This document shows positions 1 to 8,010 of a stretch of DNA of 8,687 nt, piece after piece. This DNA is from an uncultured Roseateles sp. Lineage in GTDB: Bacteria > Pseudomonadota > Gammaproteobacteria > Burkholderiales > Burkholderiaceae. Location of the stretch: positions 1 to 8,687 of the forward strand of contig CAMLKW010000193.1 of the NCBI GenBank assembly GCA_946480605.1, written 5' to 3'. Numbering within the stretch: the first letter of the stretch is position 1; the number at the start of each line of letters is the position of its first letter. The notes below the pieces were generated by a model that was given only the letters and a program-made list of their open reading frames with translations, was not told the origin of the DNA and searched no databases. The position numbers and the translations under genes are program-made.

Positions 1-1249
<1,249 letters not shown>

Positions 1250-1670
1250 GGCGGGAGTTTCATGGTGCGGTCTCGTGGGCGGTGCGTTCGGTCCACCCCA
1301 TGATGACCGGGCCTGCCCAACCCAAAGGGCTGAAACCGCCCGAAATTTCAGCAGAAACCCGTGGATTCATCGCCTCCGCCGGACGCTGCGCCGGGCGCGG
1401 CCGTGACTTGTGCGGCAAAACCACGAGAGGCATGCGCCCGGCGTTGCGCCGCCGCCCTGTTGCTCTGCTGGGGGCGGGCCAGGGGGCTCGGGTTGAGGAT
1501 GGTGCTGCTTGCATGCGGACAAACACGGTACATCAAGCGCGCGGTAGTTCAAGAAGAACTTCGCAATATTCCGCCAAGTCCTTATTTGGAAAGAGAATTC
1601 GATCTTCAGGCTGTATGAATAAACAGCTCAACTAAGTGCTTGATTTCATTGAAAAAACTTGTGTGGAACC
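1250..1670. other. Divergent intergenic region without a supportable gene
   Basis: This stretch separates the start of the minus-strand kinase from the mraZ promoter. Its left part (to about 1540) is GC-rich; from about 1545 to 1670 it becomes clearly A/T-richer than the rest of the window. Short open frames exist (for example 1361-1618 on the plus strand), but their predicted proteins are rich in Arg, Ala and Pro with no recognisable domain. Because both flanking genes point outward, promoters rather than terminators are expected. I found no convincing promoter for the kinase: the best minus-strand candidate, TTGAAC at 1552-1547, has only a poor -10 partner. A short dyad, TTTCATTGAAA, lies at 1644-1654 just upstream of the mraZ promoter. 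I saw no tRNA, stable terminator hairpin or insertion sequence. Confidence 0.6.
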
Positions 1671-1699
1671 TTGACCCTGACTGGTGCGGGCCTTAAAGT
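1671..1699 (+). promoter_or_regulatory. Predicted sigma70-type promoter of the dcw cluster (Pmra)
   Basis: A -35 hexamer TTGACC (1671-1676, five of six matches to TTGACA) is followed after exactly 17 bp by TAAAGT (1694-1699, four of six matches to TATAAT). The start of transcription would fall near 1705-1707, giving a leader of only about 21-23 bases before the mraZ GTG. Known dcw clusters are led by a strong promoter just before mraZ, so the position fits. The -10 element overlaps the first MraZ-box-like repeat, which suggests repression by blocking RNA polymerase. This is a sequence prediction only. Confidence 0.65.
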
Positions 1700-1731
1700 G
1701 GTGGAAAGTGTCGTTTCGTGGTGATAAGTGT
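1695..1731 (+). promoter_or_regulatory. MraZ operator: four 10-bp-phased MraZ-box-like repeats
   Basis: Four copies of a seven-base element recur every 10 bp: AAAGTGG (1695-1701), AAAGTGT (1705-1711), TTCGTGG (1715-1721) and TAAGTGT (1725-1731), separated by three-base spacers. Copies 1-2 and 3-4 also form a longer direct repeat: GTGGTGGAAAGTGTCG (1698-1713) and GTGGTGATAAGTGTCG (1718-1733), which differ at two positions. The pattern matches the AAAGTG[T/G]-N3 MraZ box described in Mollicutes and resembles the tandem TGGG-containing repeats bound by MraZ in E. coli. It lies directly before mraZ, so MraZ autoregulation is the obvious inference. The array covers the predicted -10 element, the probable transcription start, the ribosome binding site and the mraZ start codon (GTG of the fourth repeat). 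Confidence 0.8.
1717..1725 (+). promoter_or_regulatory. Ribosome binding site of mraZ, embedded in the operator
   Basis: CGTGGTGAT matches seven of nine positions of the extended Shine-Dalgarno sequence GGAGGTGAT and sits two bases before the GTG start at 1728, which is the expected register for this form of pairing. It supports the GTG start, although the usual GGAGG core is imperfect. It is made from the third and fourth MraZ-box repeats. Confidence 0.55.
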
Positions 1732-2168
1732 CGGAAATCGTCTTTCAGGGAGCCTCCAACTTGGCGTTAGACGCCAAGGGGCGCCTGAGCGTTCCTACGC
1801 GGCACCGCGAGGTGCTGCAACTGCTCTGCGAAGGGCGGCTGACCATCACCAAGCACCCGGACGGCTGCTTGATGCTGTTCCCGCGGCCGACCTGGGAGGT
1901 CTTTCGTGACAAGGTGGCGGCGCTGCCAATGTCCGCCGCCGGCTGGAAACGTGTGTTCCTGGGCAATGCCCAGGACGTCGAGATCGATTCCGCGGCCCGC
2001 GTGCTGATTGCGCCCGAGCTGCGCAAGAGTGCCGGCCTGAAGAGCGACGTGATGCTGCTGGGCATGGGCAGCCACTTCGAGATCTGGGACACCGAGACCC
2101 ATGCCGCCCATGAGGCCGACGTGATGGCCGGCCCGCTGCCCGACTCGCTCAAGGACTTCAGCTTCTGA
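1728..2168 (+). CDS. mraZ: MraZ, transcriptional regulator of the dcw cluster
   Basis: The 146-residue product is close to the usual MraZ length. It contains the two AbrB-like half-domains of the family, each with a DxxxR signature: DAKGRLSVP (D15, R19) and [10 protein letters not shown] (D87, R91). The conserved start [10 protein letters not shown] and the closing region [12 protein letters not shown] also fit. MraZ forms ring-shaped oligomers that bind tandem repeats upstream of its own gene and repress the dcw operon. The GTG at 1728 is chosen because an in-frame TAA lies immediately before it (1725-1727) and no other usual start precedes the conserved FQGAS. The GTG is part of the fourth operator repeat. 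The gene is first in the cluster and its TGA shares one base with the rsmH ATG (TGATG, 2166-2170). The second motif has Ala where the first has Gly (DSAAR against DAKGR), but the D and R are kept. Confidence 0.97.
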   Translation: MSEIVFQGASNLALDAKGRLSVPTRHREVLQLLCEGRLTITKHPDGCLMLFPRPTWEVFRDKVAALPMSAAGWKRVFLGNAQDVEIDSAARVLIAPELRKSAGLKSDVMLLGMGSHFEIWDTETHAAHEADVMAGPLPDSLKDFSF

Positions 2169-3118
2169 TGGCCGCGATGGACGAGAACGCCCCGTTCCGC
2201 CACACCACCGTGCTGCTGAACGAGGCGGTGGACGGCGTGCTGGCGCGGCCGGACGGCATCTATGTGGACGGGACCTTCGGCCGAGGCGGGCATTCGCGGC
2301 TGCTGTTGAGCAAGCTGGCGCCCGCGGGCCGACTGATCGGCATCGACCGCGATCCCGAAGCCATCGCTGCCGCCGCGGCCATCGCGGATGCGCGCTTCAG
2401 CATCGTCCACAGCGGCTTTGCCGACATGGCCGAGGCGTTGGCGGGCCTGGGTGTCCATCAGGTGGATGGTGTGCTGCTGGACCTGGGTGTGTCCAGCCCG
2501 CAGATCGACAACCCGGAGCGCGGCTTCAGCTTCCGCTTCGACGGGCCGCTGGACATGCGCATGGACACCACGCGCGGCGAGAGCGCGGCCGATTTCCTTG
2601 CGCAGGCCGACGAGCGCGAGATTGCACGGGTGATTCGGGACTATGGCGAAGAACGGTTTGCTGGCCAGATTGCAAAGGCGCTTGTTGCTCGCCGAGAAGC
2701 CGGTGCGCCGCTCACGCGCACCGACGAGCTGCGCGAACTCGTGGCTCGCGCGGTCAAGACCCGCGAGCACGGCCAGGATCCGGCCACGCGCACCTTTCAA
2801 GCCCTTCGGATTCATGTCAATGGCGAGCTGGCCCAGCTGGAGCAGGGGCTGAAGTCCGCGCTGCGGCTGCTGGCGCCCGATGGTCGGCTGTCGGTCATCA
2901 GCTTCCACTCGCTGGAGGACCGCATCGTCAAGCAGTTCATCGCCGGCCACAGCAAGGCCGAGGTGGACCGCCGTGCGCCGTTCGCACCGCCGCCGCCGCT
3001 GGCGCTCAAGGCGCTGGGGCGCGTCAAGCCGAGCGAAGCCGAGGTCAGGGCCAATCCGCGCTCACGCTCGGCCGTGCTGCGCATCGCCGAGCGGACCGAC
3101 GCGCCGCTGAAGGACTAG
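2168..3118 (+). CDS. rsmH: 16S rRNA (cytosine(1402)-N4)-methyltransferase RsmH
   Basis: The 316-residue product has the RsmH (MraW) pattern: [12 protein letters not shown] near the N-terminus, the S-adenosylmethionine-binding [11 protein letters not shown] (33-43) and IGIDRDPEA (58-66), [10 protein letters not shown] (103-112), RGFSF (118-122), DMRMD (129-133), [15 protein letters not shown] (206-220) and [13 protein letters not shown] (245-257). RsmH methylates N4 of C1402 in the ribosomal P site of 16S rRNA and acts in the cytoplasm. The start ATG overlaps the mraZ stop by one base; AAGGA at 2151-2155 is a plausible ribosome binding site, though 12 bases away. An alternative ATG lies three codons in (2177). 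The stretch encoding about residues 151-177 (2618-2700) uses many A/T-ending codons, unlike the surrounding gene. The reading frame is intact. Confidence 0.97.
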   Translation: MAAMDENAPFRHTTVLLNEAVDGVLARPDGIYVDGTFGRGGHSRLLLSKLAPAGRLIGIDRDPEAIAAAAAIADARFSIVHSGFADMAEALAGLGVHQVDGVLLDLGVSSPQIDNPERGFSFRFDGPLDMRMDTTRGESAADFLAQADEREIARVIRDYGEERFAGQIAKALVARREAGAPLTRTDELRELVARAVKTREHGQDPATRTFQALRIHVNGELAQLEQGLKSALRLLAPDGRLSVISFHSLEDRIVKQFIAGHSKAEVDRRAPFAPPPPLALKALGRVKPSEAEVRANPRSRSAVLRIAERTDAPLKD

Positions 3119-3122
3119 TGGC

Positions 3123-3386
3123 GTGGTCAAGCTCAATCTCATCCTCATCCTGGCCGTGCTGGCCAGTGGCCTGGGCCTGGTGCACAACGCCTACGAATCG
3201 CGCCGCCTGTTCACCGAGCGCGAGCGCGCCAAGGCCGAAGGCCAGCGCCTGGCCACCGACGCCGAGCGCCTGAAGGCCGAGCGCCATGCGCAGGCCACCA
3301 ACCTGCGCGTGGAGCAGGTGGCCCGCGAGCGCCTGGGCATGCAGTTGATCTCGCCGGCGGTCGTCGCGTCGGGGGTGGCTCAGTGA
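3123..3386 (+). CDS. ftsL: Cell division protein FtsL
   Basis: This 87-residue protein has a short N-terminus, one membrane segment (about residues 4-22, LNLILILAVLASGLGLVHNA) and then a charged, heptad-like region (about 25-65) that should form a periplasmic coiled coil, followed by the typical LRVEQVARERLGM (61-73). FtsL is a bitopic protein of the FtsQ-FtsL-FtsB complex that activates the FtsW-FtsI septal synthase. The GTG start at 3123 is the first start after an in-frame TGA (3108-3110) and lies 8 bases after a good Shine-Dalgarno, AAGGA (3110-3114), which is itself inside the end of rsmH. The gap to rsmH is 4 bases, and the stop overlaps the ftsI start (GTGA). Sequence conservation in this family is low; position between rsmH and ftsI makes the call firm. 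Confidence 0.94.
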   Translation: MVKLNLILILAVLASGLGLVHNAYESRRLFTERERAKAEGQRLATDAERLKAERHAQATNLRVEQVARERLGMQLISPAVVASGVAQ

Positions 3387-5167
3387 GCAAGCCACCGAAA
3401 TCCGGCGCCCGCCTGCTCGGCTCGGGCCGTGCGGTCAGCTACTCGACCAGCCCGCTGCTCGCGTCCAAGACGCCGCCGTGGCGCTCGCGCTTCCTCGTCG
3501 CGCTGGTGGGGCTGGCCTTCGCAGGTCTGCTGGGCCGGGCGGTGTACGTACAGATCCTGCACACCGATTTCTTCCAGAAGCAGGGCGAGGCGCGCTACGC
3601 GCACACGCTGGAGCTGCCCGCCAGCCGTGGCCGCATCAACGACCGCAGCGGCCAGGTGCTGGCCGCCAGCGTGGCCGTGCCGTCGATCTGGGCGATCCCC
3701 AAGGAGGTCGATGCCGACCCGGGCAAGCGCCGCGAACTGGCCAAGGCGCTGGGCATCAGCCACAAGGAGCTGCAGGCCAAGCTCAACCCCGAGGCCCGCT
3801 TCGTCTGGCTCAAGCGCCTGGCCGACGACGAGACCGCCACGCGCGTGAAGGCCATCGGCATCAAGGGCGTGTTCCAGGACCGCGAGTACCGCCGCAAGTA
3901 CCCCGAGGGCGAGGCGGCGGCGCATGTCGTCGGCTTCACCAACGTGGAGGATCGCGGCCAGGAAGGCATCGAGCTGGCGTTCCAGAAGGAGCTGCAGGGC
4001 CGCGATGGTTCGCGCTCCGTCGTGCGCGACCGGCTGGGCCGCGTCGTGGAGGACATCGGCGACATCGTCCCCGCTGCCAACGGCCGCGACGTGGATCTCG
4101 CCGTCGATTCCAAGGTGCAGTTCTTCGCCTACCAGCGCATCCGCGACGCGGTGGCCGCCAACAAGGCCAAGGCCGGCTCGGTCGTCGTGCTGGACGTGCA
4201 GACCGGCGAGGTGCTGGCGCTGGCCAACTTCCCCAGCTACGACCCCGGCAACCGCCAGAACCTGTCCGGCGAGCAACTGCGCAATCGCGCGCTGACCGAC
4301 GTCTTCGAGCCCGGCTCGACGATGAAGCCCTTCATCGCCGGCCTGGCGCTGGAGACGCAGCGCGTGAAGCCCGACACGTTGGTGGACACCGGCAACGGCC
4401 GCTACCCCTTCCAGGGTGCCGTCATCAGCGACACCAAGCCGCACGGCCTCATCACCGTGCACGAGGTCATCCAGATGTCCAGCAACATCGGCACGACCAA
4501 GCTCGCCATGCAGATGCCGGCGCGCGAGATGCACGAGATGTTCACGGCCATCGGCCTGGGCCAGCGGCCGCAGATCAGCTTCCCCGGCGCGGTGTCCGGC
4601 AAGCTGCGGCCCTACAAGACCTGGCGGCCCATCGAGCAGGCCACCATGAGCTACGGCTACGGCCTGTCGGCCTCGCTGTTCCAGTTGGCGCGTGCCTACA
4701 CGGTGTTTGCGCGCGACGGCGAGATCATCCCGGTCAGCATGCTGCGCCAGCCGCACGACCATCCGGTGGCGGGCATCCGGGTGTTCAGCCCGCAGGTGGC
4801 GCAAGACGTGCGGCGCATGCTGCAGGACGCCGCCGGCCCGGCCGGCACTGCGCGCCTGGCCCAGGTGCCCGGCTACAGCGTGGGCGGCAAGAGCGGCACG
4901 GCCCACAAGCAGGAGGGGCGCGGCTACACCAACAAGTACCGCTCCTGGTTCGTCGGCGTCGCCCCCATCAACAAGCCGCGCATCGTCGTCGCCGTCATGG
5001 TCGATGAGCCCAGCACGGGCGTCTACTACGGCGGCGCCGTGGCCGGCCCGGTGTTCAGCCAGGTCACCGCGCAGACGCTGCGCCTGATGGGCGTGGCGCC
5101 GGACCTGGACGTAAAGAGCCAGATCGTCGCCAACCAGAAGGCGGTCCCCGTGGAGGAGAGCTTCTAA
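3383..5167 (+). CDS. ftsI: FtsI (PBP3), septal peptidoglycan D,D-transpeptidase
   Basis: The 594-residue product has a cytoplasmic tail (1-34), one membrane segment (about 35-57), a dimerisation or pedestal domain opening with ELPASRGRINDRSG (77-90), and a transpeptidase domain from about 265. The penicillin-binding motifs are complete: STMK with catalytic Ser312 and Lys315, SSN at 366-368, and KSGT at 503-506. The enzyme crosslinks peptidoglycan stem peptides at the division septum in the periplasm with FtsW and is a beta-lactam target. The GTG start overlaps the ftsL stop by four bases (GTGA, 3383-3386); a G-rich stretch at 3371-3378 may serve as ribosome binding site. The gene ends in TAA directly before the murE ATG, in the same frame. 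Length is normal and no catalytic residue is missing. Confidence 0.97.
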   Translation: MSKPPKSGARLLGSGRAVSYSTSPLLASKTPPWRSRFLVALVGLAFAGLLGRAVYVQILHTDFFQKQGEARYAHTLELPASRGRINDRSGQVLAASVAVPSIWAIPKEVDADPGKRRELAKALGISHKELQAKLNPEARFVWLKRLADDETATRVKAIGIKGVFQDREYRRKYPEGEAAAHVVGFTNVEDRGQEGIELAFQKELQGRDGSRSVVRDRLGRVVEDIGDIVPAANGRDVDLAVDSKVQFFAYQRIRDAVAANKAKAGSVVVLDVQTGEVLALANFPSYDPGNRQNLSGEQLRNRALTDVFEPGSTMKPFIAGLALETQRVKPDTLVDTGNGRYPFQGAVISDTKPHGLITVHEVIQMSSNIGTTKLAMQMPAREMHEMFTAIGLGQRPQISFPGAVSGKLRPYKTWRPIEQATMSYGYGLSASLFQLARAYTVFARDGEIIPVSMLRQPHDHPVAGIRVFSPQVAQDVRRMLQDAAGPAGTARLAQVPGYSVGGKSGTAHKQEGRGYTNKYRSWFVGVAPINKPRIVVAVMVDEPSTGVYYGGAVAGPVFSQVTAQTLRLMGVAPDLDVKSQIVANQKAVPVEESF

Positions 5168-6634
5168 ATGCTGACCCGCCTGAAGTCTCCCGAAGCCGCC
5201 GCGCGCTGGCTGTCCGAATGGTGCACCGGCACGCTGCGCACCGACAGCCGCCAGGTCATGCCCGGCGACGCCTTCATCGCCTGGCCCGGCTATGCGCGGG
5301 ACGGCCGCGAGTACGTCGCCGCGGCGCTGGCGGCCGGCGCGGCGACCTGTCTGGTCGAGGACGCCGACGTGGACCGCTTCGGCTTCACCGATGCGCGCGT
5401 CGCGTCGCTGCCCGGCCTGAAGGCCCGCACCGGCGAGATCGCCGCGACCTTCTTCGGCAACCCGACGACCAAGCTGGACGTCGTCGCCGTCACCGGCACC
5501 AACGGCAAGACCTCGTCGGCCTGGTGGATCGCGCAGGCCTCGGCGCAGCTTGGCAAACGCTGCGGCGTCGTCGGCACGCTGGGCATAGGCGAGCCGCCCA
5601 AGCTGGACTACAACGGGCTGACGACGCCCGACCCCGTGCTGCTGCAGGCCGCGTTCGCGCGCATGCAGCAGGACGACTTCGCCGCCTGCGCCATCGAGGC
5701 CAGCAGCATCGGCCTCAATGAGGGGCGCTTGTCCGGTTCCAGCGTGCGCGTGGCCGTGTTCACCAACTTCACGCAGGACCACCTGGACTACCACGGCGAC
5801 ATGGACGCCTACTGGGTGGCCAAGCGCGCGCTGTTCGGTTTCCCAGGCCTGCGCGCGGCCGTCGTCAACCTGGACGACGCCAAGGGCGACGGCCTGGCGG
5901 CCGAGCTGTCGGCGCTGGACGTGTGGACCACAGGCGTGCAGCGTCAGGACGCGCGACTGACCGCGCGCGGCCTGCACTACACCGGCGAGGGCCTGGCCTT
6001 CACGCTGCACGAGGGCGCCGACGCCGTGCCGCTGCAGACCGGCCTCATCGGCGACTACAACGCCGCCAACCTGCTGGGCGTGGCCGGCGCCTTGCGCGCG
6101 CAAGGCCACTCGCTGGCCGACGTGGCCCGCGCATTGGCGCGCGTGACGTCGGTGCCGGGCCGCATGCAGCGCGTGGGCAATGGCCGCGAGCTGCCGCAGG
6201 TGGTGGTGGACTACGCGCACACGCCCGACGCGCTGGACAAGGCGCTGTCGGCGCTGCAGGGGCTGGCGACCGCGCGCGGTGGCGAACTGGTCTGCGTGTT
6301 CGGCTGCGGCGGCGATCGCGACCGTGGCAAGCGTCCGCAGATGGGCGCCATCGCCGCGCGGCTGGCTGGCCGCGTGGTCGTCACCACCGACAACCCGCGC
6401 AGCGAGGCGCCGGCGCAGATCCTGGCCGACATCACCGTGGCGGCGCCGGCCGCCATCGTCATCGAGGCACGCGAGGAAGCCATTCGCGCAGCCATTGCGG
6501 AGGCCGGGTCGCGCGACATCGTGCTGATTGCCGGCAAGGGCCACGAGGACTACCAGGAGGTGCACGGCGTGCGCCGGCCATTCAGCGATGTGGCGGAGGC
6601 GCGCGCAGCGTTGCTGGAAAGGGCCGGGCTGTGA
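5168..6634 (+). CDS. murE: MurE, UDP-MurNAc-L-Ala-D-Glu:meso-diaminopimelate ligase
   Basis: The 488-residue Mur ligase has three domains: an N-terminal UDP-binding part with DSRQVMPGDAFIA (26-38), a central ATPase domain with the P-loop VTGTNGKTSS (108-117), and a C-terminal domain from about 335. Conserved features include EASS (177-180), FTNFTQDHLDYHG (198-210), the probable carbamylated Lys219 (in VAKRALF), DYAHTPDALDKAL (348-360) and DNPR (408-411). DNPR marks enzymes that add meso-diaminopimelate rather than lysine, as expected in a Gram-negative cell. It adds the third residue of the stem peptide in the cytoplasm. A strong Shine-Dalgarno (GGAGGAGAG, 5152-5160) lies in the last codons of ftsI and fits the ATG at 5168. 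The stop overlaps the murF GTG (GTGA). Confidence 0.97.
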   Translation: MLTRLKSPEAAARWLSEWCTGTLRTDSRQVMPGDAFIAWPGYARDGREYVAAALAAGAATCLVEDADVDRFGFTDARVASLPGLKARTGEIAATFFGNPTTKLDVVAVTGTNGKTSSAWWIAQASAQLGKRCGVVGTLGIGEPPKLDYNGLTTPDPVLLQAAFARMQQDDFAACAIEASSIGLNEGRLSGSSVRVAVFTNFTQDHLDYHGDMDAYWVAKRALFGFPGLRAAVVNLDDAKGDGLAAELSALDVWTTGVQRQDARLTARGLHYTGEGLAFTLHEGADAVPLQTGLIGDYNAANLLGVAGALRAQGHSLADVARALARVTSVPGRMQRVGNGRELPQVVVDYAHTPDALDKALSALQGLATARGGELVCVFGCGGDRDRGKRPQMGAIAARLAGRVVVTTDNPRSEAPAQILADITVAAPAAIVIEAREEAIRAAIAEAGSRDIVLIAGKGHEDYQEVHGVRRPFSDVAEARAALLERAGL

Positions 6635-8010
6635 ACTTCATGACCCTGGCCGAAGCCCAGGCGCTGCTGCCCGGCTCCACGCTGGTGGGCGACGGCGCAA
6701 CCGCCTTCGCCCGCGTGCACAGCGACACCCGCACGCTGCAGCAGGGTGACCTGTTCGTCGCGCTGCGCGGCGAGCGCTTCGATGCCAACGACTTCATCGC
6801 CCAGGCCGCCCAGGCAGGCGCCGTCGCGGCGCTGGCCGAACGCAACCTCGGCGCGCTGCCGGGCCTGCTGGTGCCCGACGCCAAGGCCGCGCTGGGCCAG
6901 CTGGCCGCCGCGTGGCGCCGCCAGCAGCAGCTGCCGGTCATCGCCGTCACCGGCTCCAACGGCAAGACGACGACGACGCAGATGATCGCCAGCATCCTGC
7001 GCGCGTGGGTGGGCGACGACGCGCTGGCCACGCAGGGCAACTACAACAACGACATCGGCGTGCCGCTGACGCTGATGCGGCTGCGCCATGACGATGAGTT
7101 GAGCCACCGCGCCGCCGTCATCGAGCTGGGCATGAACCACCCCGGCGAGATCGCGCCGCTGGCCGCGATGACGGCGCCCACGGTAGCGCTGGTCAACAAC
7201 GCGCAGCGCGAGCACCAGGAGTTCATGGCCACCGTCGAGGCCGTCGCGCGCGAGAACGGCGCCGTGCTGCAAGCGCTGTCGCCCAGCGGCTGCGCGGTGT
7301 TTCCGGCCGACGATGCCTGCGCGCCGGTGTGGTTCGAGATGGCCGGCACGCGTCCGCACCTGACCTTCGCGCTGCACGGCGAGGCCGACGTGACCGGCGA
7401 GGCGCAGTGGCAGGGCACGCACTGGGCGCTGGAGCTGCACACGCCGGCCGGCACGGTGCCGGTGGTGTTGCAGATGGCGGGTGAGCACAACGTGCGCAAC
7501 GCGCTGGCCGCCGCCGCGTCGGCGCTGGGCGCGGGGGCGCCGCTGTCGGCCATTCAGCAAGGCCTGGAAGCCTTCCGCGCCGTCAAGGGCCGCAGCGAGT
7601 TGAAGCGCGATGCGCGCGGCCGCCCGCTCATCGACGACAGCTACAACGCCAACCCCGACAGCGTGCGTGCCGCCATCGCGATGCTGGCCGCGCTGCCCGG
7701 CGCCGGCTGGTTCATCCTCGGCGACATGGGCGAGGTGGGCGACCAGGGCCCGGCCTTCCACCGCGAGGTGGGCGCCTACGCAGCCGAGCTGGGCATCGCC
7801 CATCTGTGGACGGCCGGCAGTGCCGCCCGCGACGCGGCGGCGGCCTACGGCCCGAACGCTCGCGCCTTCGACACCACAGCCGCGCTGATCGCGGCCCTCA
7901 ACGAACAACCCGACGCAGCCCAGACCCTGGTCAAGGGCTCGCGCTTCATGAAGATGGAACAAGTGGTCGCCGCGCTGCAAGACAACAACGGAGGCGTCCA
8001 TGCTGCTTAG
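6631..8010 (+). CDS. murF: MurF, UDP-MurNAc-tripeptide:D-Ala-D-Ala ligase
   Basis: The 459-residue product is a Mur ligase of normal MurF length. It shows [15 protein letters not shown] (31-45), the P-loop [11 protein letters not shown] (106-116), [13 protein letters not shown] (136-148), [10 protein letters not shown] (165-174), [11 protein letters not shown] (189-199), [11 protein letters not shown] (284-294), [10 protein letters not shown] (335-344), LGDMGELG-like LGDMGEVG (363-370) and a C-terminal KGSRFMKME (435-443). It adds D-Ala-D-Ala to the UDP-MurNAc tripeptide, finishing the cytoplasmic pentapeptide precursor. The GTG at 6631 is preferred: it forms the common four-base GTGA overlap with murE and lies 7 bases after the purine stretch GGAAAGGG (6616-6623). 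An ATG three codons later (6640) would be 16 bases away. The 3' end overlaps mraY by 11 bases. The frame stays open upstream to 5923 through murE, but that part is an out-of-frame shadow. Confidence 0.97.
   Translation: MNFMTLAEAQALLPGSTLVGDGATAFARVHSDTRTLQQGDLFVALRGERFDANDFIAQAAQAGAVAALAERNLGALPGLLVPDAKAALGQLAAAWRRQQQLPVIAVTGSNGKTTTTQMIASILRAWVGDDALATQGNYNNDIGVPLTLMRLRHDDELSHRAAVIELGMNHPGEIAPLAAMTAPTVALVNNAQREHQEFMATVEAVARENGAVLQALSPSGCAVFPADDACAPVWFEMAGTRPHLTFALHGEADVTGEAQWQGTHWALELHTPAGTVPVVLQMAGEHNVRNALAAAASALGAGAPLSAIQQGLEAFRAVKGRSELKRDARGRPLIDDSYNANPDSVRAAIAMLAALPGAGWFILGDMGEVGDQGPAFHREVGAYAAELGIAHLWTAGSAARDAAAAYGPNARAFDTTAALIAALNEQPDAAQTLVKGSRFMKMEQVVAALQDNNGGVHAA

Noticed and set aside
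1380..1460. GC-rich inverted and repeated segments suggesting a terminator
   Set aside because: No U-tract follows, both flanking genes diverge so no terminator is needed here, and partial self-complementarity is expected in such GC-rich sequence.
1524..1552. Minus-strand promoter for the kinase (TTGAAC at 1552-1547)
   Set aside because: At 16-17 bp spacing the only -10 candidates are TACCGT or ACCGTG, which are too poor to call.
1361..1618. Possible small gene of 85 codons in the intergenic region, plus strand
   Set aside because: The product is low-complexity Ala/Arg/Pro without family resemblance, has no evident ribosome binding site, and several other frames are open over the same bases.
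1745..2950. Minus-strand open frame of 401 codons over mraZ and rsmH
   Set aside because: Both plus-strand genes carry complete family motifs; this frame has none and is an antisense shadow.
5923..6630. N-terminal extension of MurF by 236 codons reaching into murE
   Set aside because: The extension is murE read in another frame, giving Arg/Gly-rich sequence; MurF homology and the GTGA overlap start at 6631.
6640..6642. ATG start for murF three codons after the GTG
   Set aside because: The Shine-Dalgarno GGAAAGGG at 6616-6623 is well placed for the GTG at 6631 but too far from this ATG; the four-base overlap also favours the GTG. It cannot be fully excluded.
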